Counted from the first letter of the stretch, positions 1 to 5,581 are shown. The stretch: DNA of 5,881 bases from WVWW01 sp041568335 (GCA_041568335.1 JBFFZZ010000201.1:1-5881); one strand, 5' to 3'. The notes: a model not told the origin generated them from the sequence alone. Translations and numbers: made by a program.

Positions 1-1
1 C

Positions 2-313
2 AAGTTCCTCGAGAATGCGATCGAGCTGGAGGAGAACGTCCCCGAGTACCACGTCGAGTTCGGCAAGGCGATCGGGCTCAACCCGATCCGCCGCGAGGAG
101 GCGGAGGAGCATCTCCGGCGCGGCCTGGAGCTCGACCCGACGGTGATCGACGCGCACACCGCGTTGGCCGATCTGCTGGTCAAACGCGAAAAGCGAACCA
201 ACGCGATGGCGGTGCTGAAGGAAGCCCTGAAGTGGTTCCCGGATCATCCCGACGTGATCAAGCGCATGCAAGAGCTCGATCCCAAGGGAAGCCGCCGGCT
301 GTTCGGCCGCTAA
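2..313 (+). CDS. TPR-repeat protein, C-terminal part (5' end outside window)
   Basis: Only the last 103 codons, ending in TAA at 311-313, are inside the window; the start lies to the left. The visible part is almost entirely amphipathic helix pairs of the tetratricopeptide type. One repeat-like unit contains EEAEEHLRRGLELDP, with the LELDP ending typical of TPR helix B. A second covers roughly DAHTALADLLVKREKRTNAMAVLKEALKWFPDHPD. TPR arrays usually act as protein-protein docking surfaces; the partner and the domains upstream cannot be seen. The C-terminus is a short basic/aromatic tail, SRRLFGR. The next gene starts 6 nt downstream in the same reading frame, suggesting co-transcription and coupled translation. 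TPR assignment is firm; the role of the whole protein is unknown. Confidence 0.85.
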   Translation, partial: KFLENAIELEENVPEYHVEFGKAIGLNPIRREEAEEHLRRGLELDPTVIDAHTALADLLVKREKRTNAMAVLKEALKWFPDHPDVIKRMQELDPKGSRRLFGR

Positions 314-319
314 CGGCGC

Positions 320-745
320 ATGCCCCTCCTGATCGACGGCGACAACCTGCTCGGCACCTGGCGGGGACGCGACCGCGGCGAAGGCGCCAAGCGAAAGCTG
401 AGCTTCGAGCTCGCCCGTTACGCCGCCCGTGTGCGCCGCCGCTGCGTGCTCGTTTTCGACGGTCCCGCTCCGTCGGGCCTGGGCTTCGGCGGGGAGACGC
501 GGTTCTCCGGCCGCGGCCGCAGTGCCGACGCGTGGATCCTCGACTTCCTACGCGCCGAGCCCGACCCGCGCGGTTGGCTGGTCGTCACCAGCGATCGGTC
601 GCTCGGTGATCGCTGTCGCCACCTGACTGCGAGAACCGAGCGCTCCGACCTGTTTCGCAAACGGCTACGAGCGGGGCCGGCCGACGAGAAGCCCGAACCG
701 GGGGACGACGTGGAGTACTGGCTCGAGAAGTTCGGGGAGGAGTGA
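320..745 (+). CDS. NYN-domain putative ribonuclease, YacP/Rae1-like
   Basis: A 141-residue protein that looks like a complete small NYN (PIN-like) nuclease domain. The N-terminal strand carries LLIDGDNLLGTW (residues 3-14), the NYN family's first acidic motif (D6, D8). VLVFDG (43-48) gives a second acidic position. SADAWILDF (69-77) gives D70 and D74, and WLVVTSDRSLGDRC (86-99) carries the last acidic motif at D92. These match the YacP family (DUF901), which includes Bacillus Rae1, a ribosome-associated A-site mRNA endonuclease. The tail (about 118-141) is charged and probably disordered. The ATG at 320 has no clear Shine-Dalgarno sequence but lies 6 nt after the TPR gene's stop, so translation is probably by reinitiation. 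Its 3' end lies 4 nt from convergent mutS2. Domain family is well supported; the substrate and a Rae1-like function are inferred. Confidence 0.8.
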   Translation: MPLLIDGDNLLGTWRGRDRGEGAKRKLSFELARYAARVRRRCVLVFDGPAPSGLGFGGETRFSGRGRSADAWILDFLRAEPDPRGWLVVTSDRSLGDRCRHLTARTERSDLFRKRLRAGPADEKPEPGDDVEYWLEKFGEE

Positions 746-749
746 CGGG

Positions 750-3137
750 TTACTTGAGCCGCGCGACCGTGGCCCCGTCGCCGCCTTCGCCCTCGTCGCC
801 GGCGCGATAGTCGCGCACCAGAGCGTGGCCGCGCAGGTGTTGGCGGATCGCGTGGCGCAGCCGGCCCGTCCCGTGGCCGTGGATCAGCCGCACCTGCCCG
901 ACGGAGCCGAGGACGGCGCGGTCGAGGAAGCGATCGATCCGATCGAGCGCGACATCCACCGTCTGACCGATGAGCATCAGCTCGACCGCGGGGCCGGTCT
1001 CCAGGTCGCGTGCCGGAGCGGGGGCGCGCTCGGTGCGCGGGGCGCGTTTCTCGGCGGCGGTCGCCCGTAGATCGTCCGCATCGACGGTGACGCCGATCCT
1101 CCCGAGCTGCACCTCGATACGCTTGCCGTTGACCCGTCGTACCGTCCCCTGCCGGTCGAGCGATACGACGTGGACCGTCTGGCCCTCGCGCAACTCGCCG
1201 GGTCGCGGGAGGTCGGCCCCCTGTTGCCTGCCTCCGATCGAGGCCACCGCTCGCTCGCGTTCGATCTTGAGGCGGCGCTCCTCGGCATGGGCCCGCCGCT
1301 CCGCCGTGCGACGCGTCGCCACATCCTCGATGGCCGACAGCGCGCGCTTCGCCTGTCGGCTGAAGGCGGCCAGCCGGCGATCGAACTGATGCGCCATCTC
1401 CGCCTGCCGCTTCTGCTCCCGCGCGTCGGCCTTCCGCTCACGGCCCGCGCGTTCGGCCTCCAGCCGGCGCTGTTTCTCCGTCCACGCCGCACGCTCATCG
1501 TCCAGCTCGGACAACCGTTGGCGGAGCTTGTTCAGGTAGGCCTCGGACCGCCCCGCCTCCTCTCCCAGCAGCTCACGGGCCCGGTCGATCAACGAGGGCG
1601 GGAGCCCGCAGCGCGCGGCGATGTCGAGCCCGGCCGAATGGCCGACGACGTTGGGCAACACGCGAAAGGTCGGTCGGAGCGTCCGGTCGTCGAACTCCAT
1701 CGCCGCCGACGCCGCGCGCGCGTCCCCGAAAGCCCACTGCTTGAGCACGTTCTGATGCGTCGTGGCGACGATCGTCACCTGCGGTCCGGCGAGGTGCTCG
1801 AGCACGGCCTGGGCCAGCGCCGCCCCCTCGGCCGGATCGGTCCCCGAGCCGATCTCGTCGAAGAGGAACAGTGCCGGTGCCTGGCGCGCCTCGAGGAACT
1901 CCGCCATGGCAGTGACGTGCGCCGAGAACGTCGAGAGGTCCGCATCGATCGACTGGTGGTCGCCGACGTCGGCGCGGAGCTGGTGGAACAACGGCAGCAC
2001 CGCGTCGCTCGCGACGACCGGGATGCCGCACTGCGCCATCGCTACGGCCAACCCCACGCTCTTCAGCGCGACGGTCTTCCCGCCCGTATTCGGCCCCGAG
2101 AGAACCAGGATCCGGTCCGCGGGATCGAGATCCAGATCGAGTGGCACGCAGCGCCCGCCGGACTGCTCGAGGTGATGCTCGAGCAGCGGGTGGCGCAACC
2201 CCCGTAGACGGATCGGCCCGCCGGTCTCGACACGCGGCCGGACACCGCCGACCCGTTCGGCGTAACGTGCGCGGGCCTGCAGCGAGTCGATCTCGGCGAG
2301 CCGGTCGAGGCTCGACTCGACATCGCCCAGCCGCTCGCGCAAGGCCGCGCTCCAGCCGTCGCAGATGCGTCGTTCCTCCTCCCGTTCGGCCTCACCGAGC
2401 TCGACCAGCTCGTTGTTCATCTCGACCGAGTCCAGCGGCTCGATGAAACGGGTCGCGCCGGAGGAGGACGTCGCGTGGACGATTCCCCGCACCGGGTTCG
2501 CCGCATCGGAACGGACCGGGATGACGAAACGTCCGTTCCGGCGGGTGACGAACTCGTCCTGGATGGCAGCGCTCGCCGAGGGATCCTTCAGCCACGCCTC
2601 CAGCTTCCGGCGGAGCCGCCCCGCAAGACGGGCGCGGCGCGTCCGCAGCTCGGCGAGCCGTGGACTGGCGTGGTCGGCGATCCTCCCGTCGGGTTCCACA
2701 CCGTCGAGCACCTCCTTCGTCTTCGACCGCAGATCCGGCAGCGGCTCGACGAGCTCGCGCAGCCGTCCTGGCGGCTCATCGGCCTTCAGCACGGCGGTCC
2801 GTACCGCGTCGATGGCCGCGAGGCTCGCGCAGAGATCGCGCAGGGCTGCCGCTTCGATCCCGGCGTCGATCAGCGGCAACAGCGCGAGCGTCGGCCGGGG
2901 GTCCGGCAGCCCGCCGGACAGCAGCGGGCCCCGGCGCACGATCCAGTCGCGTAGCTCCGCGACACGAGCGTTCTCGCGGTCCAGCTCGCCCCGCCCGGTC
3001 CACGGGGCCAAGCCCCGGACGGAGCGTTTGCCCGCGTCGGTCACCGCGTGTCCCGCGACGAGATCGAGCAACGCGTCGAACTCGAGCGCCTGCCGCGACA
3101 GGCGATCGAGGTCGAGCCTGCCGTTTCCGTCGCTCAC
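750..3137 (-). CDS. mutS2: MutS2 family ATPase with KOW-like and C-terminal Smr domains
   Basis: This 795-residue protein has the full MutS2 length and layout and lacks the mismatch-recognition domain of MutS, as the family does. The N-terminal core/clamp helices span about 1-330. The ATPase shows Walker A GPNTGGKT (348-355), the signature loop DADLSTFSAHV (398-408), Walker B LFLFDEIGSGTDP (423-435) and the switch histidine in ATTH (458-461). A charged coiled coil follows (about 530-630), then a KOW-like beta module (about 648-690) and a Smr domain (about 718-795) with HGHGTG (753-758). MutS2 limits homologous recombination in Helicobacter and splits collided ribosomes in Bacillus; which role applies here is not visible. 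The usual Smr LDLRG motif reads LMLIG (720-724), so nuclease activity is doubtful. The start is GTG, overlapping the pgsA stop by 4 nt (GTGA), with no Shine-Dalgarno sequence, so translation is likely coupled to pgsA. Confidence 0.96.
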   Translation of the reverse strand: MSDGNGRLDLDRLSRQALEFDALLDLVAGHAVTDAGKRSVRGLAPWTGRGELDRENARVAELRDWIVRRGPLLSGGLPDPRPTLALLPLIDAGIEAAALRDLCASLAAIDAVRTAVLKADEPPGRLRELVEPLPDLRSKTKEVLDGVEPDGRIADHASPRLAELRTRRARLAGRLRRKLEAWLKDPSASAAIQDEFVTRRNGRFVIPVRSDAANPVRGIVHATSSSGATRFIEPLDSVEMNNELVELGEAEREEERRICDGWSAALRERLGDVESSLDRLAEIDSLQARARYAERVGGVRPRVETGGPIRLRGLRHPLLEHHLEQSGGRCVPLDLDLDPADRILVLSGPNTGGKTVALKSVGLAVAMAQCGIPVVASDAVLPLFHQLRADVGDHQSIDADLSTFSAHVTAMAEFLEARQAPALFLFDEIGSGTDPAEGAALAQAVLEHLAGPQVTIVATTHQNVLKQWAFGDARAASAAMEFDDRTLRPTFRVLPNVVGHSAGLDIAARCGLPPSLIDRARELLGEEAGRSEAYLNKLRQRLSELDDERAAWTEKQRRLEAERAGRERKADAREQKRQAEMAHQFDRRLAAFSRQAKRALSAIEDVATRRTAERRAHAEERRLKIERERAVASIGGRQQGADLPRPGELREGQTVHVVSLDRQGTVRRVNGKRIEVQLGRIGVTVDADDLRATAAEKRAPRTERAPAPARDLETGPAVELMLIGQTVDVALDRIDRFLDRAVLGSVGQVRLIHGHGTGRLRHAIRQHLRGHALVRDYRAGDEGEGGDGATVARLK

Positions 3138-3739
3138 GGCGTGGGCTTCGGCTGCGAGAGCATCCGGATCGTGCGGCCGAGGTAGTGGAACCCGGAGAGG
3201 AGGATCATCGCGAGCGTCAGCCAGACCATCACCTCGAGCACACGACTGCCGCTACCCAATCGGTTGAACAGGAGAAACAGTGCGATCATCACGAACTCGG
3301 TCGTCGTCGTGAGCTTGCCCCAGATCGAGGGTGGGAACCGGGTCTGCGTCCGCGTCACGTAGAGCAACGACGCGATCGCCACGATCAAAACGTCGCGGGA
3401 AATCGTGAGCACGGTCAACCAGAGCGGAATGCGGTGCGTCATGGGAACGTCCCGGAGCATGACCGGATAATCGGTCAGCAGGACGAACGCCGCGACGAGC
3501 AACAGCTTGTCGGCGGCGGGATCGAGGTAGGCGCCGAGCGGGGTCCCCTCCTTGAGCAAGCGCGCCGACAACCCGTCGAGCAGGTCGGTCACCGCCGCCG
3601 CCGCGAACAGCCCCAGGGCGACCCCGAAGCGACCCTCCAGCACCGCGATGACGAAGAACGGGATCAGGACCAACCGAAGGAAGGTCAGTTGGTTGGCCAG
3701 ATTGAGCTGCGCCAACAGCCGTTTGAAGCGATTGCCCAT
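3134..3739 (-). CDS. pgsA: CDP-alcohol phosphatidyltransferase, probably phosphatidylglycerophosphate synthase
   Basis: A 201-residue integral membrane enzyme that transfers a phosphatidyl group from CDP-diacylglycerol to an alcohol, most likely glycerol-3-phosphate, the first committed step to phosphatidylglycerol. The complete family signature D-x2-D-G-x2-A-R-x8-G-x3-D-x3-D is present: D52, D55, G56, A59, R60, G69, D73 and D77, the metal and CDP-binding residues. Hydrophobic segments lie at about 16-34, 38-53, 78-92, 106-128, 147-160 and 167-185, fitting the usual six-helix fold. The opening LNLANQLTFLR resembles the PgsA N-terminus. The ATG at 3737-3739 was chosen because the frame upstream (to 3868) codes for a non-membrane peptide that crosses the promoter region. 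No Shine-Dalgarno sequence precedes this ATG. It is the first gene of an operon with mutS2. PgsA versus another CDP-alcohol transferase cannot be fixed from motifs alone. Confidence 0.9.
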   Translation of the reverse strand: MGNRFKRLLAQLNLANQLTFLRLVLIPFFVIAVLEGRFGVALGLFAAAAVTDLLDGLSARLLKEGTPLGAYLDPAADKLLLVAAFVLLTDYPVMLRDVPMTHRIPLWLTVLTISRDVLIVAIASLLYVTRTQTRFPPSIWGKLTTTTEFVMIALFLLFNRLGSGSRVLEVMVWLTLAMILLSGFHYLGRTIRMLSQPKPTP

Positions 3740-3750
3740 CGAAAACAAGG

Positions 3751-3780
3751 AATTTATGCCGATCCCGGAACCGGAGTCAA
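3751..3780 (-). promoter_or_regulatory. Predicted sigma70-type promoter for pgsA-mutS2
   Basis: Read on the minus strand, TTGACT (3780-3775, five of six matches to TTGACA) is followed after 18 nt by TAAATT (3756-3751, four of six matches to TATAAT). An alternative -10, CATAAA at 3758-3753, gives a 16-nt spacer. The implied transcription start near 3744 is only about 5 nt before the pgsA ATG, so the mRNA would be nearly leaderless. That agrees with the missing Shine-Dalgarno sequence. This is a consensus match only. Confidence 0.5.
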
Positions 3781-3796
3781 TGCTGCGAATTGACTC
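3774..3796. repeat. Perfect 8-bp inverted repeat with 7-nt spacer in the divergent promoter region
   Basis: GAGTCAAT (3774-3781) and its exact reverse complement ATTGACTC (3789-3796) flank the 7-nt spacer GCTGCGA. Each arm contains a TTGACT hexamer pointing outward, towards pgsA on one side and the pilT-like gene on the other. It could be an operator for a dimeric regulator, or just two back-to-back -35 elements. The sequence identity is certain; function is inferred. Confidence 0.6.
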
Positions 3797-3818
3797 TTTC
3801 GCGGCCCGGCACCATGTT
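3790..3818 (+). promoter_or_regulatory. Possible sigma70-type promoter for the pilT-like gene
   Basis: TTGACT (3790-3795) is a good -35 match. Seventeen nt further, CATGTT (3813-3818) matches the -10 consensus at only three of six positions. The predicted start, near 3826, would give a leader of about 30 nt before the GTG at 3856 and would exclude the ATG at 3814 from the transcript. The weak -10 suggests low basal activity or a need for an activator; this is tentative. Confidence 0.3.
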
Positions 3819-3844
3819 CGAAACGGCCCCCGTGCGGCCGGGCC

Positions 3845-3850
3845 GGGTGA
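3845..3850 (+). promoter_or_regulatory. Ribosome binding site deciding the pilT start
   Basis: GGGTGA lies 5 nt before GTG 3856 and contains GGTGA, which pairs with the 16S rRNA tail. The competing in-frame starts, TTG 3790, ATG 3814 and GTG 3847, have no comparable site. This supports GTG 3856 as the start, giving a protein that opens MSKTTDLDKL. Confidence 0.55.
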
Positions 3851-3855
3851 ACCAC

Positions 3856-5334
3856 GTGAGCAAGACAACGGACCTCGATAAGCTGTCGATCGACAATCTG
3901 TTGCGCTTCATGGTCGAGCAACAGGCGTCGGACCTGCACATCAAACCGATGCGGCCCCCGCTGATGCGGTTGAAGGGCAAGCTGTTGCCCCTCAAGTGCG
4001 ACCCCATCGGTCCCGAGGACGTGCAGAAGATGCTGCACGGCATCCTCAACGATCGGTTGCGCACGATCCTCGAGCGCGACATGGCCGTCGACTTCGGATA
4101 CAGCGTTCCCGGCGTCTCACGTTTCCGCGCCTCGGTATTCCTTCAACGCGGAACCTGCTCGGCCGCCTTTCGCCGCGTCCCGTTCAACTTCCCGTCGTTG
4201 GAGGACTGGGGTCTTCCCCAGGTGCTGACCGACTTCGCGAAGCTTCCGCAGGGACTGGTGCTGATCACCGGACCGACGGGCTCGGGCAAATCGTCCACGC
4301 TGGCCTCGTTGATGCGGCTGATCGCCGACACCCGGTTGGTCCATATCGTGACCGTCGAGGACCCGATCGAGTTCCTGTTGAACGACAACCTGGCCGCCGT
4401 GACCCAGCGCGAGATCGGGACCGACACCCCGAGCTTCGAGATGGCGCTCACCAACGCGATGCGCCAGGATCCCGACGTGATCATGGTCGGAGAGATGCGC
4501 GACGTCGAAGCGATGCAGACCGTGTTGACCGCGGCCGAGACCGGCCACCTCGTCTTCTCGACACTGCACACGAACTCCGCGGCGCAGACGATCGACCGCA
4601 TCGTCGACAGCTTCCCCGAGGGGAACCACCGCCAAATCCGCCAGCAGCTGGCCGCCGTGCTCCAGGCGGTCGTATCGATGAAGCTGGTCGAACGAAAGGA
4701 CGGCTCCGGGCTGACTTCCGCGGTCGAGATCCTGACGCGCACCCCGCGGGTCGCCAAGCTGATCCACCAGGGCAACCTCGAAGCACTCGACGAGGAGATC
4801 GAGAGCTCGGTCGCCTACCACAAGATGCAGTCGATGAACCAATCGCTGGCCGCCCTGGTCGTCAACAACCAGGTGGAAATGGAAACCGCCCTCGCCGCCA
4901 GCGCGAACCCGGGCGACCTGGACCTGATCCTCAGAAAGTTCCTCTACGCCGCCGCGGCCGGTCAGTCGACGGAGGGAGACGAAATGGCAGAACCGCTAAG
5001 CGATTTTTCCAAGATCCTCGAGCTCCAAGAGGTCAAGAAACACTACGACGACCTCCAGGAGCGGCATCAGGCCGAGCTCTCCGAGCGCGACAACGAGATC
5101 GCCGAGCTGCATGCGAGGCTGGCCGAGTACGAGCGAAACCAGGCAGGCGGATCGGCCGCCGAGAAGCACCACCAGGAGACCGAGCGGCTGAACAAGCAGA
5201 TCTCGGTCCTGCGCCAGGAGTACGAGGCGAAGATCGAGCGCCTCAATTCGAGGATCCGCGAGCTCAGCGGTGGTGGTGAACGGCAGCCCGTGGCCGCCGA
5301 AGCGACCGAAAAGAAGGGCTTCTTCAGGCGTTAG
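3856..5334 (+). CDS. pilT: PilT-like type IV pilus retraction ATPase with a C-terminal coiled-coil extension
   Basis: From GTG 3856 the product has 492 residues. The PAS-like N-terminal domain spans about 10-110 (ASDLHIK at 24-30). The RecA-like motor has Walker A GPTGSGKSS (139-147), the Asp box TVEDPIEF (166-173), Walker B VIMVGEMRD (208-216) and the His box GHLVFSTLHT (230-239). These are the hallmarks of the PilT/PilU hexameric ATPases that power pilus retraction from the cytoplasmic side of the inner membrane. Two features are unusual. The PilT AIRNLIRE motif is degenerate (RVAKLIHQGN, 298-307). After the usual C-terminus (about residue 365) there is an extra tail of about 120 residues with two coiled-coil stretches (about 384-428 and 440-470), a GGS-containing break and a basic end, KKGFFRR. 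PilT versus PilU, or a motor used in gliding or chemosensing, cannot be separated here. No other pilus genes are in view. Confidence 0.9.
   Translation: MSKTTDLDKLSIDNLLRFMVEQQASDLHIKPMRPPLMRLKGKLLPLKCDPIGPEDVQKMLHGILNDRLRTILERDMAVDFGYSVPGVSRFRASVFLQRGTCSAAFRRVPFNFPSLEDWGLPQVLTDFAKLPQGLVLITGPTGSGKSSTLASLMRLIADTRLVHIVTVEDPIEFLLNDNLAAVTQREIGTDTPSFEMALTNAMRQDPDVIMVGEMRDVEAMQTVLTAAETGHLVFSTLHTNSAAQTIDRIVDSFPEGNHRQIRQQLAAVLQAVVSMKLVERKDGSGLTSAVEILTRTPRVAKLIHQGNLEALDEEIESSVAYHKMQSMNQSLAALVVNNQVEMETALAASANPGDLDLILRKFLYAAAAGQSTEGDEMAEPLSDFSKILELQEVKKHYDDLQERHQAELSERDNEIAELHARLAEYERNQAGGSAAEKHHQETERLNKQISVLRQEYEAKIERLNSRIRELSGGGERQPVAAEATEKKGFFRR
4971..4976 (+). promoter_or_regulatory. Strong internal Shine-Dalgarno sequence inside pilT
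   Basis: GGAGGG lies 7 nt upstream of the in-frame ATG at 4984, inside the pilT frame. It is the strongest ribosome-binding match on the plus strand of this window, stronger than the site at the main start. It sits exactly at the junction between the PilT domain and the coiled-coil tail. Confidence 0.55.
4984..5334 (+). CDS. Possible internally initiated coiled-coil protein, in frame with the pilT tail
   Basis: A 116-residue product, opening MAEPLSDFSKILELQ, would arise from ATG 4984 in the same frame as the pilT gene (its residue 377 onward). Three observations support real initiation: the GGAGGG site 7 nt upstream; the first codons (GCA GAA CCG CTA AGC GAT TTT TCC), which are AT-rich and unlike the surrounding codon use, as is common just after true starts; and the fact that about 376 residues before it is already a normal complete PilT length. 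The product would be almost all coiled coil, with heptad-spaced hydrophobics such as I449, Y456, L463 and L470 in fusion numbering. It would have no enzymatic motif, with a basic KKGFFRR end. It could act as an adaptor for the ATPase. Alternatively only the fusion is made. I do not recognise a family. Confidence 0.45.
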   Translation: MAEPLSDFSKILELQEVKKHYDDLQERHQAELSERDNEIAELHARLAEYERNQAGGSAAEKHHQETERLNKQISVLRQEYEAKIERLNSRIRELSGGGERQPVAAEATEKKGFFRR

Positions 5335-5551
5335 AGCCGCCTTCGCCGGTCCCCATCGAAACCGTCGTCACGGCGTGCTTGAAGACCATCAGGTCGCCGG
5401 CCGGGCCATCGATCAGGACCGTGAACTTGTCGAACGATTTGATGCGACCGGTGAGCTTCTTGCCGTTGCTCAGGTAGATCGTCACCGGGGTGCGCGCCTT
5501 GCGCGCGGCATTGAAGAAATCATTCTGTAAGTTCTTGGCTTCTGCGTCCAT
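5324..5551 (-). CDS. hfq: RNA chaperone Hfq
   Basis: A 75-residue Sm-like protein that forms a hexameric ring, binding small RNAs and A-rich mRNA segments to promote pairing and regulate translation and decay. The Sm1 region runs LQNDFFNAARKARTPVTIYL (8-27), with Q9 matching the proximal-face glutamine. R17, K18 and R20 form a basic rim patch like RRER of E. coli. FDKF (40-43) and the Sm2 motif VFKHA with K58-H59 match the uridine-binding FDxF and KH of E. coli Hfq. The C-terminal tail after the Sm core is very short (about 11 residues, GEGGSNA end), unlike the long E. coli tail. ATG 5551 was chosen over upstream codons because GGAGGG precedes it by 4 nt and Hfq homology starts there. It lies 34 nt downstream of miaA. 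Its last 11 nt overlap the 3' end of convergent pilT. Confidence 0.96.
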   Translation of the reverse strand: MDAEAKNLQNDFFNAARKARTPVTIYLSNGKKLTGRIKSFDKFTVLIDGPAGDLMVFKHAVTTVSMGTGEGGSNA

Positions 5552-5555
5552 TCGA

Positions 5556-5561
5556 CCCTCC
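5556..5561 (-). promoter_or_regulatory. Ribosome binding site of hfq
   Basis: GGAGGG on the minus strand ends 4 nt before the hfq ATG. It fixes the start at 5551 and excludes the longer open frame that extends upstream to 5665. Confidence 0.75.
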
Positions 5562-5572
5562 GGGCGCGGCGG

Positions 5573-5581
5573 AGTATAACA
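5573..5581 (-). promoter_or_regulatory. Extended -10 promoter element upstream of hfq
   Basis: TGTTATACT on the minus strand is a TGn-extended -10 with TATACT matching TATAAT at five of six positions, placed in the 34-nt miaA-hfq gap. No convincing -35 is seen at 15-18 nt, but extended -10 promoters can do without one. Initiation near 5566 would leave a leader of about 15 nt holding the GGAGGG site. hfq could thus be transcribed apart from miaA. Consensus evidence only. Confidence 0.45.

Noticed and set aside
1170..2207. A 345-codon open frame on the plus strand, opposite mutS2
   Set aside because: It is antisense to the conserved MutS2 ATPase core. Its protein is Arg/Leu-rich with no recognisable motif, and long open frames opposite genes are expected in GC-rich DNA.
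2365..3793. Two long plus-strand open frames (2365-3267 and 2660-3793), opposite mutS2 and pgsA
   Set aside because: They are low-complexity Ser/Arg-rich translations that mirror the codon bias of the well-supported minus-strand genes, and they run through the pgsA promoter region.
3808..3821. Sigma54-like element (GGCAC followed by TTCG) upstream of pilT
   Set aside because: Spacing between the two halves is one nt short and the invariant GC of the -12 element is missing.
3790..3855. Alternative pilT starts at TTG 3790, ATG 3814 and GTG 3847
   Set aside because: None has a Shine-Dalgarno sequence, and the first two lie upstream of the predicted transcription start. GTG 3856 has GGGTGA at the right distance. 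ATG 3814 stays possible if the promoter call is wrong.
3740..3868. N-terminal extension of pgsA to an upstream start at 3868
   Set aside because: It would add 43 residues with no similarity to the family and would cross the predicted promoter and palindrome. The ATG at 3739 gives a normal PgsA N-terminus.
3996..5279. A 427-codon open frame in another plus-strand frame within pilT
   Set aside because: The product is extremely Arg/Pro/Asp-rich without motifs. The pilT frame carries all the conserved ATPase motifs, so this is a frame shadow.
5311..5342. Small inverted repeats at the pilT/hfq junction (AAGAAG-GG-CTTCTT and AGGCG-N7-CGCCT) as a bidirectional terminator
   Set aside because: The stems are only 5-6 bp, one with a 2-nt loop, and no U-run follows on either strand. 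They lie in coding sequence and are explained by the Lys-Gly-Phe codons.
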